Source: Ferruginibacter sp.
GTDB lineage: Bacteria; Bacteroidota; Bacteroidia; Chitinophagales; Chitinophagaceae
DNA length: 64,000 nucleotides
Reading direction: 5' to 3'
Assembly (NCBI GenBank): GCA_014379625.1
Contig: JACMLJ010000065.1
Coordinates: 1-64,000 of the forward strand
The translations under genes and the position numbers were made by a program. How positions within the stretch are numbered: position 1 is the stretch's first letter; the number at the start of each line of letters is the position of its first letter. Positions 36,331-44,881 of the stretch are shown here, piece after piece. The notes under the pieces were generated by a model. The model searched no databases, was not told the origin of the DNA, and worked only from the letters and a program-made list of their open reading frames with translations.

Positions 36331-36363
36331 CGCAAAAACCACCTGTTGTTTACAACGGGTGGT
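36331..36363 (-). terminator. Terminator after kduI
   Basis: An 11-12 bp stem (ACCACCTGTTGT / ACAACGGGTGGT) with a very small loop is followed on the minus strand by TTTTTG, 32 bases after the kduI stop. It separates kduI from araB, which has its own promoter. Confidence 0.7.
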
Positions 36364-36394
36364 ATATTCTTTTATTCTTTTTAATTATCAGCGT

Positions 36395-37225
36395 TTATCT
36401 TAGCGTGTGCACCGGTGCAGCATCCATATCCGGAAACGCCTGGTTTTCACCCGCCATACCCCAGATAAACCCATAGTTGGAAGTGCCTGATCCAAAATGT
36501 ACGCTCCAGGGAGCTGATATCACTGCTTCATGATTGGTTAACACCACATGCCTTGTCTGTTGGGGTTCTCCCATAAAATGAAATACGACCTGCGATTCGG
36601 GAACATCGAAATAAAAATATGCTTCCATCCTGCGGGTATGCGTATGCGGCGGAACCGAATTCCATACGCTGCCGCTTTGTAAAACGGTTAGCCCCATTAC
36701 CAACTGGCAACTTTTGATCCCATCGAGGTGAATATATTTATAAATTGTTCGTTGATTGGAAGTTTCCACCGCACCAAGGGAAACGGGTGATGCTTCTTCC
36801 CGTGTCATTTTTACAGTGGGATAAATATGATGCGCCGGAACGGACAGTAAATAAAACAGTGCGGGGTCGCCGGCATCCTGCGATTGAAAACTTACATCGG
36901 TTGTTTCCTTTCCGACATAAATACAATCCAATTTTTCAAGGTCATACCCCTGGCCGTTTACCAATACTTTTCCGGCGCCACCAATATTGATAATACCCAT
37001 TTCCCTTCTTTCTAAAAAATAACCGGCTTTCAGTTCTTCGTCATTCTCCAATACGATGGTGGAGTGAACAGGTTTTACGCCTCCAATGATCATCCTGTCA
37101 TAGTGAGAATACACAAGATTGATTGTATCGTCCTGCATCAGGCTTTCGCATACAAAATTTTTTCTTAATTCGCCGGTATCCATTGATGCCGTTTCCTTCG
37201 GGCTATTCTGAAATCTTATTTCCAT
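36395..37225 (-). CDS. kduI: 5-keto-4-deoxyuronate isomerase (4-deoxy-L-threo-5-hexosulose-uronate ketol-isomerase)
   Basis: 276 residues, the KduI cupin length. The zinc site can be read as PPHTHTRRMEAYFYF (two His and a Glu, about 195-205) and a later His in WSVHFGSGTSNYGF. It isomerises the uronate made from pectin or polyuronide lyase products to 3-deoxy-D-glycero-2,5-hexodiulosonate, the substrate of KduD. kduD is encoded 0.65 kb upstream with a broken DUF2059 gene between them. Confidence 0.94.
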   Translation of the reverse strand: MEIRFQNSPKETASMDTGELRKNFVCESLMQDDTINLVYSHYDRMIIGGVKPVHSTIVLENDEELKAGYFLERREMGIINIGGAGKVLVNGQGYDLEKLDCIYVGKETTDVSFQSQDAGDPALFYLLSVPAHHIYPTVKMTREEASPVSLGAVETSNQRTIYKYIHLDGIKSCQLVMGLTVLQSGSVWNSVPPHTHTRRMEAYFYFDVPESQVVFHFMGEPQQTRHVVLTNHEAVISAPWSVHFGSGTSNYGFIWGMAGENQAFPDMDAAPVHTLR

Positions 37226-37665
37226 TGTATTGAATTTTTAATATTGAAGTGTCTGTTATTAATGCTGTAGCTCATCATAGTTGACATCATATCCTTCATT
37301 AGCGCCGGCATTACGTCGAGCATTTTTTTCCCCTCCGGTGATTTATAAAAGTCAATGTATTTTTATATTTCTGATATAGTAAAATATTTATCATAAATCT
37401 CTACCAGGTCTTTGTCATACATTTTTTTCGTCTATGCAATAGTCTCTTCCTTAACATAGGCCGCATACAAACTATCTCTTTGTGGATTTTTAGCGCCGGG
37501 TAAATTTTTAAAAGTCTGGCTTATCATATTTTCAACCATGGAGTTTACTAAGTCATCAGTTTTCATTAATTTAAAAAACGCTGTAATTTTTTCTTTCTTG
37601 GTTTGGGCTGAAGTATTAAACGCCAATAATCCAAAAAGGGCGGAAAGTAAAATAATTCTTTTCAT
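37216..37665 (-). pseudogene. DUF2059 family protein broken by two in-frame stops
   Basis: From the ATG at 37665 (signal peptide MKRIILLSALFGLLAFNTSA) the frame encodes a DUF2059-like protein up to AYVKEETIA, then TAG at 37432. The same frame continues MYDKDLVEIYDKYFTISEI, a TAA, then KYIDFYKSPEGKKMLDVMPA, which is the conserved DUF2059 core. No frameshift is needed, only two base changes. The function of the family is unknown. The remainder overlaps the kduI start. Confidence 0.75.
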
Positions 37666-37876
37666 AATTTTTTTATAGTACTGTTTTATTTTCATGGCGA
37701 ATGTCGTTCTATTCACCCAACAAATAACTTATGTCTTGTTTAAATCTTTACAATCCCGCTACCGGTTATCATAAGCAATGACCCGCCAATAAAAAAATAA
37801 CCTGGTTTTTATCAGCGGCCAGTTCTCGTCATTTCTCTTAGTAAACGACATCCTTAATTTTTAGCGCTTAATTTTT

Positions 37877-38665
37877 TCACTCATTCGCTGCTTTTCCTAA
37901 AGACGCCAGTATCCCCCCATCAACATACAAAATATGACCATTTACAAAATCAGATGCTTTGGAGGAAAGAAAGATCACCGCGCCCTGTAAATCATCGGGG
38001 TTTCCCCAGCGTTCGGCAGGTGTACGGCGAATAATAAAATCATTGAACGGATGCCCGTCCACCCGTATGGGCGCTGTTTGTGAGGTGGCAAAATAACCGG
38101 GGCCGATACCATTTACCTGGATATTGTGTTTGGCCCATTCCGTAGCCAGGTTTTTGGTCAGCATCTTTAACCCTCCTTTGGCCGCTGCGTATGCGCTTAC
38201 TGTTTCCCTGCCTACTTCACTCATCATGGAGCACATGTTTATGATCTTGCCACTACCCCGCTTAACCATATATTTACCGATATGTTTTGACATGATAAAA
38301 GGCCCGGTGAGATCAATTTTTAACACCAGTTCCCAATCGGCTACCTCCATATCCAACACCGGCGTACGCCGGATGATCCCAGCGTTGTTTACCAGGATAT
38401 CAATCGGACCTACTTCTGATTCAATTAATTCAATATATTCTTTTACGGCTGCTTCATTGGTTACATCAAATAAATAGCCATGCGCCTTGATACCATCAGC
38501 AGCATATTCAGCAATGGCGGTATCCAGTTTCTCCTGAACAAGGTCATTGACAATGATCTGCGCACCTGCTTTGGCAAGCCCGGTAGCCATTGACATTCCC
38601 AAACCATGCGTAGCTCCAGTTATTAAAGCATTTTTTCCGGTTAAATCAAATAACGATAGTGACAT
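37877..38665 (-). CDS. kduD: SDR oxidoreductase, 2-dehydro-3-deoxy-D-gluconate 5-dehydrogenase / gluconate 5-dehydrogenase type
   Basis: 262 residues. Rossmann start TGATHGLGMSMATGLAKAGA (about 13-32), NNAGI at about 92, and catalytic Ser/Tyr/Lys in MCSMMS and YAAAKGG (about 160). The sequence family covers KduD and gluconate 5-dehydrogenases; the nearby kduI favours KduD, which reduces 2,5-diketo-3-deoxygluconate to KDG. No KdgK or KDPG aldolase gene is in the window. Confidence 0.85.
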   Translation of the reverse strand: MSLSLFDLTGKNALITGATHGLGMSMATGLAKAGAQIIVNDLVQEKLDTAIAEYAADGIKAHGYLFDVTNEAAVKEYIELIESEVGPIDILVNNAGIIRRTPVLDMEVADWELVLKIDLTGPFIMSKHIGKYMVKRGSGKIINMCSMMSEVGRETVSAYAAAKGGLKMLTKNLATEWAKHNIQVNGIGPGYFATSQTAPIRVDGHPFNDFIIRRTPAERWGNPDDLQGAVIFLSSKASDFVNGHILYVDGGILASLGKAANE

Positions 38666-38708
38666 GTTTATTTTATTTTATTTTTATAATAATGAATTGA
38701 TGATGATT

Positions 38709-38772
38709 CAAAAATACCAGTACCTAAACAGAACAATAGCTATGAATTGTCTGAAAGTTCTTTCATAGCTAT
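38709..38772 (-). promoter_or_regulatory. kduD promoter with an 11-bp inverted repeat
   Basis: The minus strand carries TATTTTTG (38716-38709), a TAnnTTTG match, with a TTG 17 bases upstream. Directly upstream is a perfect inverted repeat ATAGCTATGAA (38736-38746) / TTCATAGCTAT (38762-38772). Its position over and above the -33 region suggests a regulator site. Confidence 0.45.
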
Positions 38773-39088
38773 CTTCGGGGAGGATTTCTATGGCCATTGA
38801 TACTTTAAATAATGGTTTAACTGACAGCGTGGTGATTCTTTTTTCAACAATGCGGCTAAAGGTAGTATGTAACTACGTCGGTAGGCTACAATCAATTGTA
38901 TTTATTTGCGCAATCGAGTGCGTAGAACTTCAGGTTTGGTTCACGCACGCTTTCCTGGAATGAATAAGGAAGAGATTCAGTTTTAAAAACAATCCTTTGT
39001 CAGGTTAAGCGCAATTCATCCACTGTGATTGTTCCAATATTTCCCCATTGAGCATTCACCATTCACCATTCACCATTGACTTTTCACC
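38773..39088. other. Intergenic stretch
   Basis: No gene is visible. The end next to the isomerase gene (39044-39083) is a run of CATTCACCATT units, the same short repeat seen after fsa, araB and fbp. Confidence 0.5.
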
Positions 39089-40519
39089 TTAACACACTTT
39101 TATTACCTCCATATTCAGCAACGAACCTAATTTTTCAATTTTTGTGCTGATATGCCCCAGTCCGACCGCGCAATGATGAGCAGGGCCATAACTGTTCCAG
39201 TCGTTCACAAACTTTCTTGCACCGATTGAAAATTTATACCTGCTGTTGGTATTACCGATCTGCAAAACCGGGCCTGCAACAGATGCCCCTTCAGCAACCA
39301 GTAACATCAGTTTTCCATTAGTAGACTCCACTACGGAAAGTAAGGTAACCGGCCCGTTCTTAACCGACATTTCAACAGACAATCCACTACCCACTTTTCC
39401 ATGGTATACGCCTAGCGGGCGAACCTTGGTTTTGCCCTCCGAGATAGCAATATGACCCGGCCCGTCATGTCCCATCAGTACCACATCATCTTTAAAATCC
39501 ATTGCATAATATTCAGTGAACGAACCACCTGCGCCAAAAGAGTCCATGATCTTCATCGCCTGCGCATTTTTTATTTCATATTCCCCGGCTACAGGCACCC
39601 CATTGGCAGTGAGCAATGAATTACCCAGGATGATGGATGCTACCGCATTTTCGTTTTCTGCATTACCCGTGCCTTTATAATAATATGCCATCGAGCCTAA
39701 CTGGTATTGGTCTACCAGCCTGTCCAACGCGATTGAAGTAATGGCCGCATTGGTTAATTCCGCTGCTGAACAATCGGGTTGTACATCAAATACCTGCTGA
39801 AATAAAGTCACCCGTTGCGCAGCGTCGGTTGCGGTAACATTTTTTCGGTGTGCCACCAGTTCTTCCACTTCCAACAATTCGATATGGCCGCCAAAATGTG
39901 CGTATTGCTGTGTAAGATCGGTGTAAATATCCAACATGCCACTATAATAATGTCCCAGGCAACCCATGCGGTTGTAAAACATGGTATAAGCTACTTTCGC
40001 GGCTTCCACCCATTGCATGATTTCATTCCAGCATTCGGGATCATCATTCAGCATCCCGGTTACCTGGTGAAATTGTATACCGGCTCTTTTAAACACATTC
40101 GCGATTTCGGGTACCGGGCAGGCCGAACAATAGGCCAGCCATTCTCCCGTCATTTTAGTGCGGTCGGTGATTGCATTGAAAGCAGCATAATCAATGGATG
40201 CTTCCGGGGCCAGGTTAAGTATGATCACCGGCACTTTTGCCCGCTGCACCACGGGCAAAACGGTGGATGAGAGTGCATAGGTAGTAACGTATAAAAAGAT
40301 AATGTCCACATCTTCCCTTTTAAACAATTTTCCCGCTTCAAATGCCTTATCGGTTGTATCCACCAGCCCTGCATTAATGATCCGGGGATTCATTGCTTCC
40401 AGCTTTTGATGAACCTGGCCCATATACCCTTCCAGTCGTTCTTTCAACCCTTCAAACTGGGTCCAGTAGGTATCGAGGCCAATCCCAAATAGTCCAATTT
40501 TCATCTCATCATTTTTCAT
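39089..40519 (-). CDS. L-fucose/L-arabinose isomerase-family protein
   Basis: 476 residues, unlike AraA (AraA family blocks are absent). It starts MKIGLFGIGLDTYWTQFEGL and has IIFLYVTTYALSSTVLPVVQ in the N-terminal domain. The catalytic-domain features are FGAGGSFTEYYAMDFKDD and LMGHDGPGHIAISEGK, which supply the metal-binding acidic residues and His. Members are annotated as L-fucose isomerase-like or arabinose isomerase. It may isomerise arabinose, fucose or another deoxy- or pentose sugar. A canonical araA is present 6 kb away, so this one probably has a different substrate. It lies between fbp and kduD. Confidence 0.8.
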   Translation of the reverse strand: MKNDEMKIGLFGIGLDTYWTQFEGLKERLEGYMGQVHQKLEAMNPRIINAGLVDTTDKAFEAGKLFKREDVDIIFLYVTTYALSSTVLPVVQRAKVPVIILNLAPEASIDYAAFNAITDRTKMTGEWLAYCSACPVPEIANVFKRAGIQFHQVTGMLNDDPECWNEIMQWVEAAKVAYTMFYNRMGCLGHYYSGMLDIYTDLTQQYAHFGGHIELLEVEELVAHRKNVTATDAAQRVTLFQQVFDVQPDCSAAELTNAAITSIALDRLVDQYQLGSMAYYYKGTGNAENENAVASIILGNSLLTANGVPVAGEYEIKNAQAMKIMDSFGAGGSFTEYYAMDFKDDVVLMGHDGPGHIAISEGKTKVRPLGVYHGKVGSGLSVEMSVKNGPVTLLSVVESTNGKLMLLVAEGASVAGPVLQIGNTNSRYKFSIGARKFVNDWNSYGPAHHCAVGLGHISTKIEKLGSLLNMEVIKVC

Positions 40520-40674
40520 GGAAATTATTTTTTTGATCGTTGATCACTAGTTGTTTATGGAAGAGGTTTAAAGCTTACAAAGTTGAGCCCCATTCTATAA
40601 GTTCTTTACTAAACGAAAGTGATTCATTTTTCACCCTTCACCCCCTCCGAATGATCTTTAGCCCGGCAGCATTG

Positions 40675-40705
40675 CTCATTCACCATTCACCTTTCACCAC
40701 TGCCC
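40675..40705. repeat. Short tandem ATTCACC repeat
   Basis: TCATTCACCATTCACCTTTCACC lies between fbp and the isomerase gene, just after the fbp stop. It is the same heptad-type repeat as at 39044-39083 and 34506-34555. Confidence 0.55.
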
Positions 40706-40712
40706 CTTCGCG

Positions 40713-41741
40713 CTACGCCACCAGCCCCCCATCATCTTCCAGGAAAACCCCCAGCTCCTTCATCATGGAGCTATTACCAATATACAGTGGTGTTCGCTGG
40801 TGCAGGTCTTTAAATGCTATGTCTAATATCCTTTTTTTACCGTTTGTTGCCTTTCCGCCCGCAACTTCAAAAATGAATGCCCAGGGATTGCATTCATATA
40901 TCAATCTCAGTTTACCATTGGGGAATGCTCCGGTAGCTGGATTCAGGAATATCCCCCCCTTGATGAGGTTCCTGTGCAGGTCGGCAACCATGCTGGCTAC
41001 ATGTCGTTGGGTATAGGAACTTTCCTTCTCTTTATTTTTTTGCTGGATATGATCCAAGTATTTTTGAACACCTGTGGAGTAGTGATAATAATTGCCATGA
41101 TTCACCGAATAGATCCGTCCTTTTTCAGGGCACTTAATATCCGGGTGGCTTAAATAAAATTCTCCTATGGATGGGTCGAGTGTAAATCCGTTTACACTTC
41201 TTTTTGTAGCGAACACAAACATGGTGGAAGAACCATAGATCACATATCCGGCAGAAACCATATTTTTACCTTCCAACCTAAAGTCGCCTTCGTTACAGGG
41301 CTGTCCCCGGGTGCTTTTCCTGCTATAGATGCCAAATATCGTCCCGATGGAAATACAATTATCGATATTGCTGCTTCCATCCAAAGGATCAAAGGCAACA
41401 ATGTATTTACTTTTACAGCTCATTTCATCATCAAAAACCATTACATCCTCCAGTTCTTCACTTACAATTCCTGCACAACTAATCCCGCGTTTTAAAACCG
41501 CTATCATTTGATTGTTTGCAAACTCGTCTAATTTCTTTACCAGTTCTCCCTGTATGTTCACGGTACCCGTATCGCCCAGCATATCAACAAGTCCCGCCTT
41601 ATTTACTTCAATATTGATCAGCTTTGCAGCGAGGGAGATATCCCGTAATAAATTGCTGAGTTCACCCGTTGCCATCGGAAAATTGCGCACTTCAGAAACC
41701 CTGAATTCGTCTAATGTGAAAACATTCCGGTAGTTGCTCAT
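40713..41741 (-). CDS. fbp: Class I fructose-1,6-bisphosphatase
   Basis: 342 residues, the normal class I length. The metal and phosphate motif FDPLDGSSNID (about 120-130) is intact, and the C-terminal block LNPATGAFPNGKLRLIYECN is typical. It removes the 1-phosphate from fructose 1,6-bisphosphate in gluconeogenesis. Its position at the head of the sugar region would let carbon from pentose-phosphate recycling return to hexose phosphates. Confidence 0.95.
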   Translation of the reverse strand: MSNYRNVFTLDEFRVSEVRNFPMATGELSNLLRDISLAAKLINIEVNKAGLVDMLGDTGTVNIQGELVKKLDEFANNQMIAVLKRGISCAGIVSEELEDVMVFDDEMSCKSKYIVAFDPLDGSSNIDNCISIGTIFGIYSRKSTRGQPCNEGDFRLEGKNMVSAGYVIYGSSTMFVFATKRSVNGFTLDPSIGEFYLSHPDIKCPEKGRIYSVNHGNYYHYSTGVQKYLDHIQQKNKEKESSYTQRHVASMVADLHRNLIKGGIFLNPATGAFPNGKLRLIYECNPWAFIFEVAGGKATNGKKRILDIAFKDLHQRTPLYIGNSSMMKELGVFLEDDGGLVA

Positions 41742-41819
41742 TTGAAATAATTGATTGATTTATTATGGAGTTTTTTATTCCTTTAATTTCTAATGGCTTT
41801 GGAGTACCCCTGCCGTATC

Positions 41820-41865
41820 CGGCATCCAGTATTCAGCATCCAATATCCTGCATCCTGCATCCCCT
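41820..41865. repeat. Short tandem CAGCATCCAGTAT repeat
   Basis: CCAGTATTCAGCATCCAATAT and CCTGCATCC units form the gap between the DUF1080 stop and the fbp upstream region. Compare 33594-33640. Confidence 0.5.
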
Positions 41866-41866
41866 A

Positions 41867-42682
41867 CTACTTCTTAAAAATCCCTTCCAGGTTGAGGATC
41901 TTTATATTCCGGAAATCAATTTCCTGCCCCTCACTTTGCAGGGCTATAAAGCCTTCCTTCAGCATTTTCCCATCCTGTTTGATAGCGGGATCGTAATTAT
42001 CCACTACACCACCGCCTATCTGTGGTTTGGAATACCTCAGCACCGTATCACCATTTATGATATGGGTGATAAGGGAATCGCCCAGCACAATAATTTCACC
42101 CCGCACCCATTGATCCCCCTCATAAGTTTTGGAACTGGAATTAATGCAATGCCGTTCGTCTATTTTACCCTCGAAAACCACATCTGTCCCTGGCGAGCAC
42201 ATATTACCGGTCGGCCTCGGAGCGCCGTTTCCGAGACCGGCCAGCAGTTGGAACTCTACGGAAATCGGCCAGTTTTGCTCACGCGGCATTGTTGCTGGGC
42301 TTTGCGAATGAAACATAACACCACTGTTTTTGAGCGTGTACCCAGGGGCGTCTTTTCGCCAGATACCCGTAAACCGGTATTCAAATATAAGGTGATAATA
42401 AGAAAATGGTTGTTGAAAATACAGGTGTCCAAACTGTTCGTTGAATGTATCGTACTGGTCGTACCGCACTTTTATAACGCTATCTTCCACGCGGAAAGTA
42501 TTTCCATAATTTTCGCCCGCTTCGTGATGGTTGATTTTTACTATCCAGTCTTTAATATCCCTGCCATTGAAAAGTGATTGCCATCCTTTTTTATCCGCTT
42601 CATCCTGTGCAAAAACAGGAATGCCAAGTATGATCGTCATTATTATTAAAAAACATTCGGGTTTAAAATAATTTAATTTCAT
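41867..42682 (-). CDS. DUF1080 (3-keto-disaccharide hydrolase family) secreted protein
   Basis: 271 residues with a signal peptide (CFLIIMTIILGIPVFA). The LamG-like DUF1080 fold is shown by WQSLFNGRDIKDWIVKINHH, the middle GVMFHSQSP and the final FIALQSEGQEIDFRNIKIL. Members cleave 3-keto-glycosides or bind glycans outside the cytoplasm. The plus-strand ORF at 41765-42577 is a shadow of this gene. Confidence 0.88.
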   Translation of the reverse strand: MKLNYFKPECFLIIMTIILGIPVFAQDEADKKGWQSLFNGRDIKDWIVKINHHEAGENYGNTFRVEDSVIKVRYDQYDTFNEQFGHLYFQQPFSYYHLIFEYRFTGIWRKDAPGYTLKNSGVMFHSQSPATMPREQNWPISVEFQLLAGLGNGAPRPTGNMCSPGTDVVFEGKIDERHCINSSSKTYEGDQWVRGEIIVLGDSLITHIINGDTVLRYSKPQIGGGVVDNYDPAIKQDGKMLKEGFIALQSEGQEIDFRNIKILNLEGIFKK

Positions 42683-43524
42683 TGTCTGTTATTTTTAATG
42701 ATCCCTGCCTGTAATGCGCATCATTTGTAATTGGTTTGCTGCAAAAAATTTGAACAAGCTGGTTTGTCTTGCTGATCCCCAGTTATTGCTATTTAAAAAT
42801 AGCATCCGAATTACCCGCTTTCCCGCCTCCGCCCGGCACATAATATTTTTTCACCCGTCTGCAACCGGTTGCTTGCGGGGATTTATTCAACCCTTCCGCT
42901 GAGGTAACATTCAGATATCAAAAACTATCATCTTCAAACTTAGTGAATAATCGGTATCGTTCAAAAATTCACTCATTAAAGTCCCTGCATTCATTTTTGA
43001 TAATAAAAATATATATATTACTACTATGCCGTGACAGCGGCTTACCCCTGAGAAGAAATGCGGATCTTCATTTTACCGGCCGATCATTCTTTCGTATGCT
43101 TTTATCCTGCTCAATGGACAAAACAGAGAACGATTTAGCTCGAAAAGGTTACTAATTTACCCCTTGCGGAGTATAGGTGATTTTATTCTTGTATGTTTTA
43201 CAAAATTATACCTGGTGCTATCTTAATCGCAGTGGGGCACCAGGGCGAAAAGATGACAACAAGTTCTCAGTTTTTTGATACGGTATCACCTTCTGGCATT
43301 GAGCCATTTTCAAATTTTCAAATTTTCTCATTTTCACATTTGAAATTCAGGCTTTTCCTTTAGATTAATTTGGCACCTTATACCTCAAATAGATAGTTTT
43401 TTACAAGAATTGCAAGAAACTCCGTTCGGTTACATTATTAAACCTGCCATACACATAATCATCCTTGCAGAATGGGGGACCTTTTTGTATTTTAACATCC
43501 TTATTTCACAAAAAATTGCTTGTT
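42683..43524. other. Intergenic stretch
   Basis: About 840 bases between divergent genes without a believable gene. Near 43307-43342 there is a low-complexity run of TTTTCAAA and TTTTCAC units. I see no promoter matching TAnnTTTG in a convincing place for either gene. Confidence 0.5.
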
Positions 43525-44619
43525 ATGAAAAAAGTCGCACTTTTTTTTATCTCCATTTTTGCCGCAAATTTTATGATGTCCCAAAACGTAGGTATTGGAG
43601 TAGCCAACCCTTTATATGGAAAATTGCATGTAGCCAGTTCCGACAATATCTCCCAGGGATTGTTTGGGGCATTGGGCAGTGGTGGTATTTCCATTGACAA
43701 TAATGAACCGTTGGTCGGTTTTAATTTGTACACCAATGGCTCACGCAGATTTATGTCCAATGGATTTGGATCAATCTTGTACATGGAACGCAATACCGGA
43801 AAGTTGCGGTACAATGTATCCAATGCGACCGGCCTTGCAGATGCCTCCGTGCCAGCCTTTACCTCTTTATTAGCCATACAGGCTGATGGAAATGTGGGTA
43901 TTGGCACCACCTCTCCCACCGAAGCAAGGTTGCAGATACATGAACCGGCAGGCAATACCCAGTTTATTGCCGCTGCAGGCAGTAACCTGCCCGGTATCAG
44001 CACTTTTGTTCCTTCCACTTCACCCTCGATTGGTTTCAATGTGCGTTACCAGGCCGGACTTAAATTCATGGGCCCCGGGTATGGCGGATACTGGCAGTTT
44101 TCACCGACCCTGGGGAAGCTTTATTATTATTACTCCGGCACCAGTGGTATTGCTGATGGCAGTGTAAGTGCTGCTTTCGGCCTCGTAATTGACAGCAGCG
44201 GCAGGATGGGTATCGGAACTTCCATTCCTACGGCGCCGCTTCATGTAACCGGCAATGTAGTGTTTGGCAGCAGTAGTATTGACCCTGCCACCGGTTATAA
44301 ATTAAGCGTAGATGGAAAGATCATCTGCGAAGAATTAAAGGTGCAGTTAAATACCGATTGGCCCGACTATGTATTTGATGACGCCTATCCCCTCCCTTCT
44401 TTAGAAAGCCTTGAAACTAAAGTAATGGCCACCAAACATTTGCCCGGCATCCCTTCAGCATCCGATGTTAAGGCGCAACAGGGCATTGAATTGGGCGACA
44501 TGCAAAAACGCCTGCTCGAAAAAATAGAAGAAATGTACCGCTACATGTTCCGGATGAATAAAGAGAACAAATTATTGAAAGCGGAACTGGATGCCTTGAA
44601 ATCCCTGGACCGGCGTTAG
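43525..44619 (+). CDS. Secreted repeat protein with C-terminal coiled coil (tail-fibre-like)
   Basis: The start at 43525 gives a signal peptide MKKVALFFISIFAANFMMS. The 364 residues then contain three similar VGIGxxxP segments (VGIGVANPLYGKLHV, VGIGTTSPTEARLQIHEP, MGIGTSIPTAPLHVTGNV), a recurring pattern of Bacteroidota tail-fibre-like surface proteins. The C-terminus has a stalk DGKIICEELKVQLNTDWPD and a heptad coiled coil, MQKRLLEKIEEMYRYMFRMN. It probably trimerises through the coiled coil. There is no intramolecular chaperone S74 domain or type IX sorting tail. Function unknown. Confidence 0.7.
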   Translation: MKKVALFFISIFAANFMMSQNVGIGVANPLYGKLHVASSDNISQGLFGALGSGGISIDNNEPLVGFNLYTNGSRRFMSNGFGSILYMERNTGKLRYNVSNATGLADASVPAFTSLLAIQADGNVGIGTTSPTEARLQIHEPAGNTQFIAAAGSNLPGISTFVPSTSPSIGFNVRYQAGLKFMGPGYGGYWQFSPTLGKLYYYYSGTSGIADGSVSAAFGLVIDSSGRMGIGTSIPTAPLHVTGNVVFGSSSIDPATGYKLSVDGKIICEELKVQLNTDWPDYVFDDAYPLPSLESLETKVMATKHLPGIPSASDVKAQQGIELGDMQKRLLEKIEEMYRYMFRMNKENKLLKAELDALKSLDRR

Positions 44620-44734
44620 GTTCTATTGCCGCCTTTTAATACAGCCGTTAATTTTTCTTTGACGGGCAAAACAGGTAGCGCCGGGGTTGCCCGGTTCATT
44701 TGACTGCATGGCTTTTAACCTTAAAAAACAAATT

Positions 44735-44863
44735 ATGGCAACAGGATTAAATCGTTTAGTGACGGACGCCGGCTTTAGCGTACGTCCCTGTCACCTGATG
44801 ATACCTGTTGACCCCGGATTTTGTTCATGGGGAAATGGCTGCAACCTGGTACTGTTTTATTAA
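44735..44863 (+). CDS. Candidate 42-residue cysteine-containing peptide
   Basis: Below the ORF-track cut-off. ATG at 44735 opens 42 codons (MATGLNRLVTDAGFSVRPCH ... GNGCNLVLFY) ending TAA, 18 bases before the BNR-repeat gene on the same strand. It has three cysteines and no obvious signal peptide. A short stem (GTGACGGACG / CGTCCCTGTCAC) lies inside it. It could be a real small protein, a leader peptide or chance; nothing decides. Confidence 0.3.
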   Translation: MATGLNRLVTDAGFSVRPCHLMIPVDPGFCSWGNGCNLVLFY

Positions 44864-44881
44864 CCATTAACTCTTCATTTT

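Noticed and set aside
41765-42577. 270-codon plus-strand ORF
   Set aside because: It lies opposite the DUF1080 gene, whose signal peptide and family motifs are clear; the plus frame has no protein features.
42943-43155. 70-codon ORF in the gap before the tail-fibre-like gene
   Set aside because: Composition and sequence look random; no start context, no family features.
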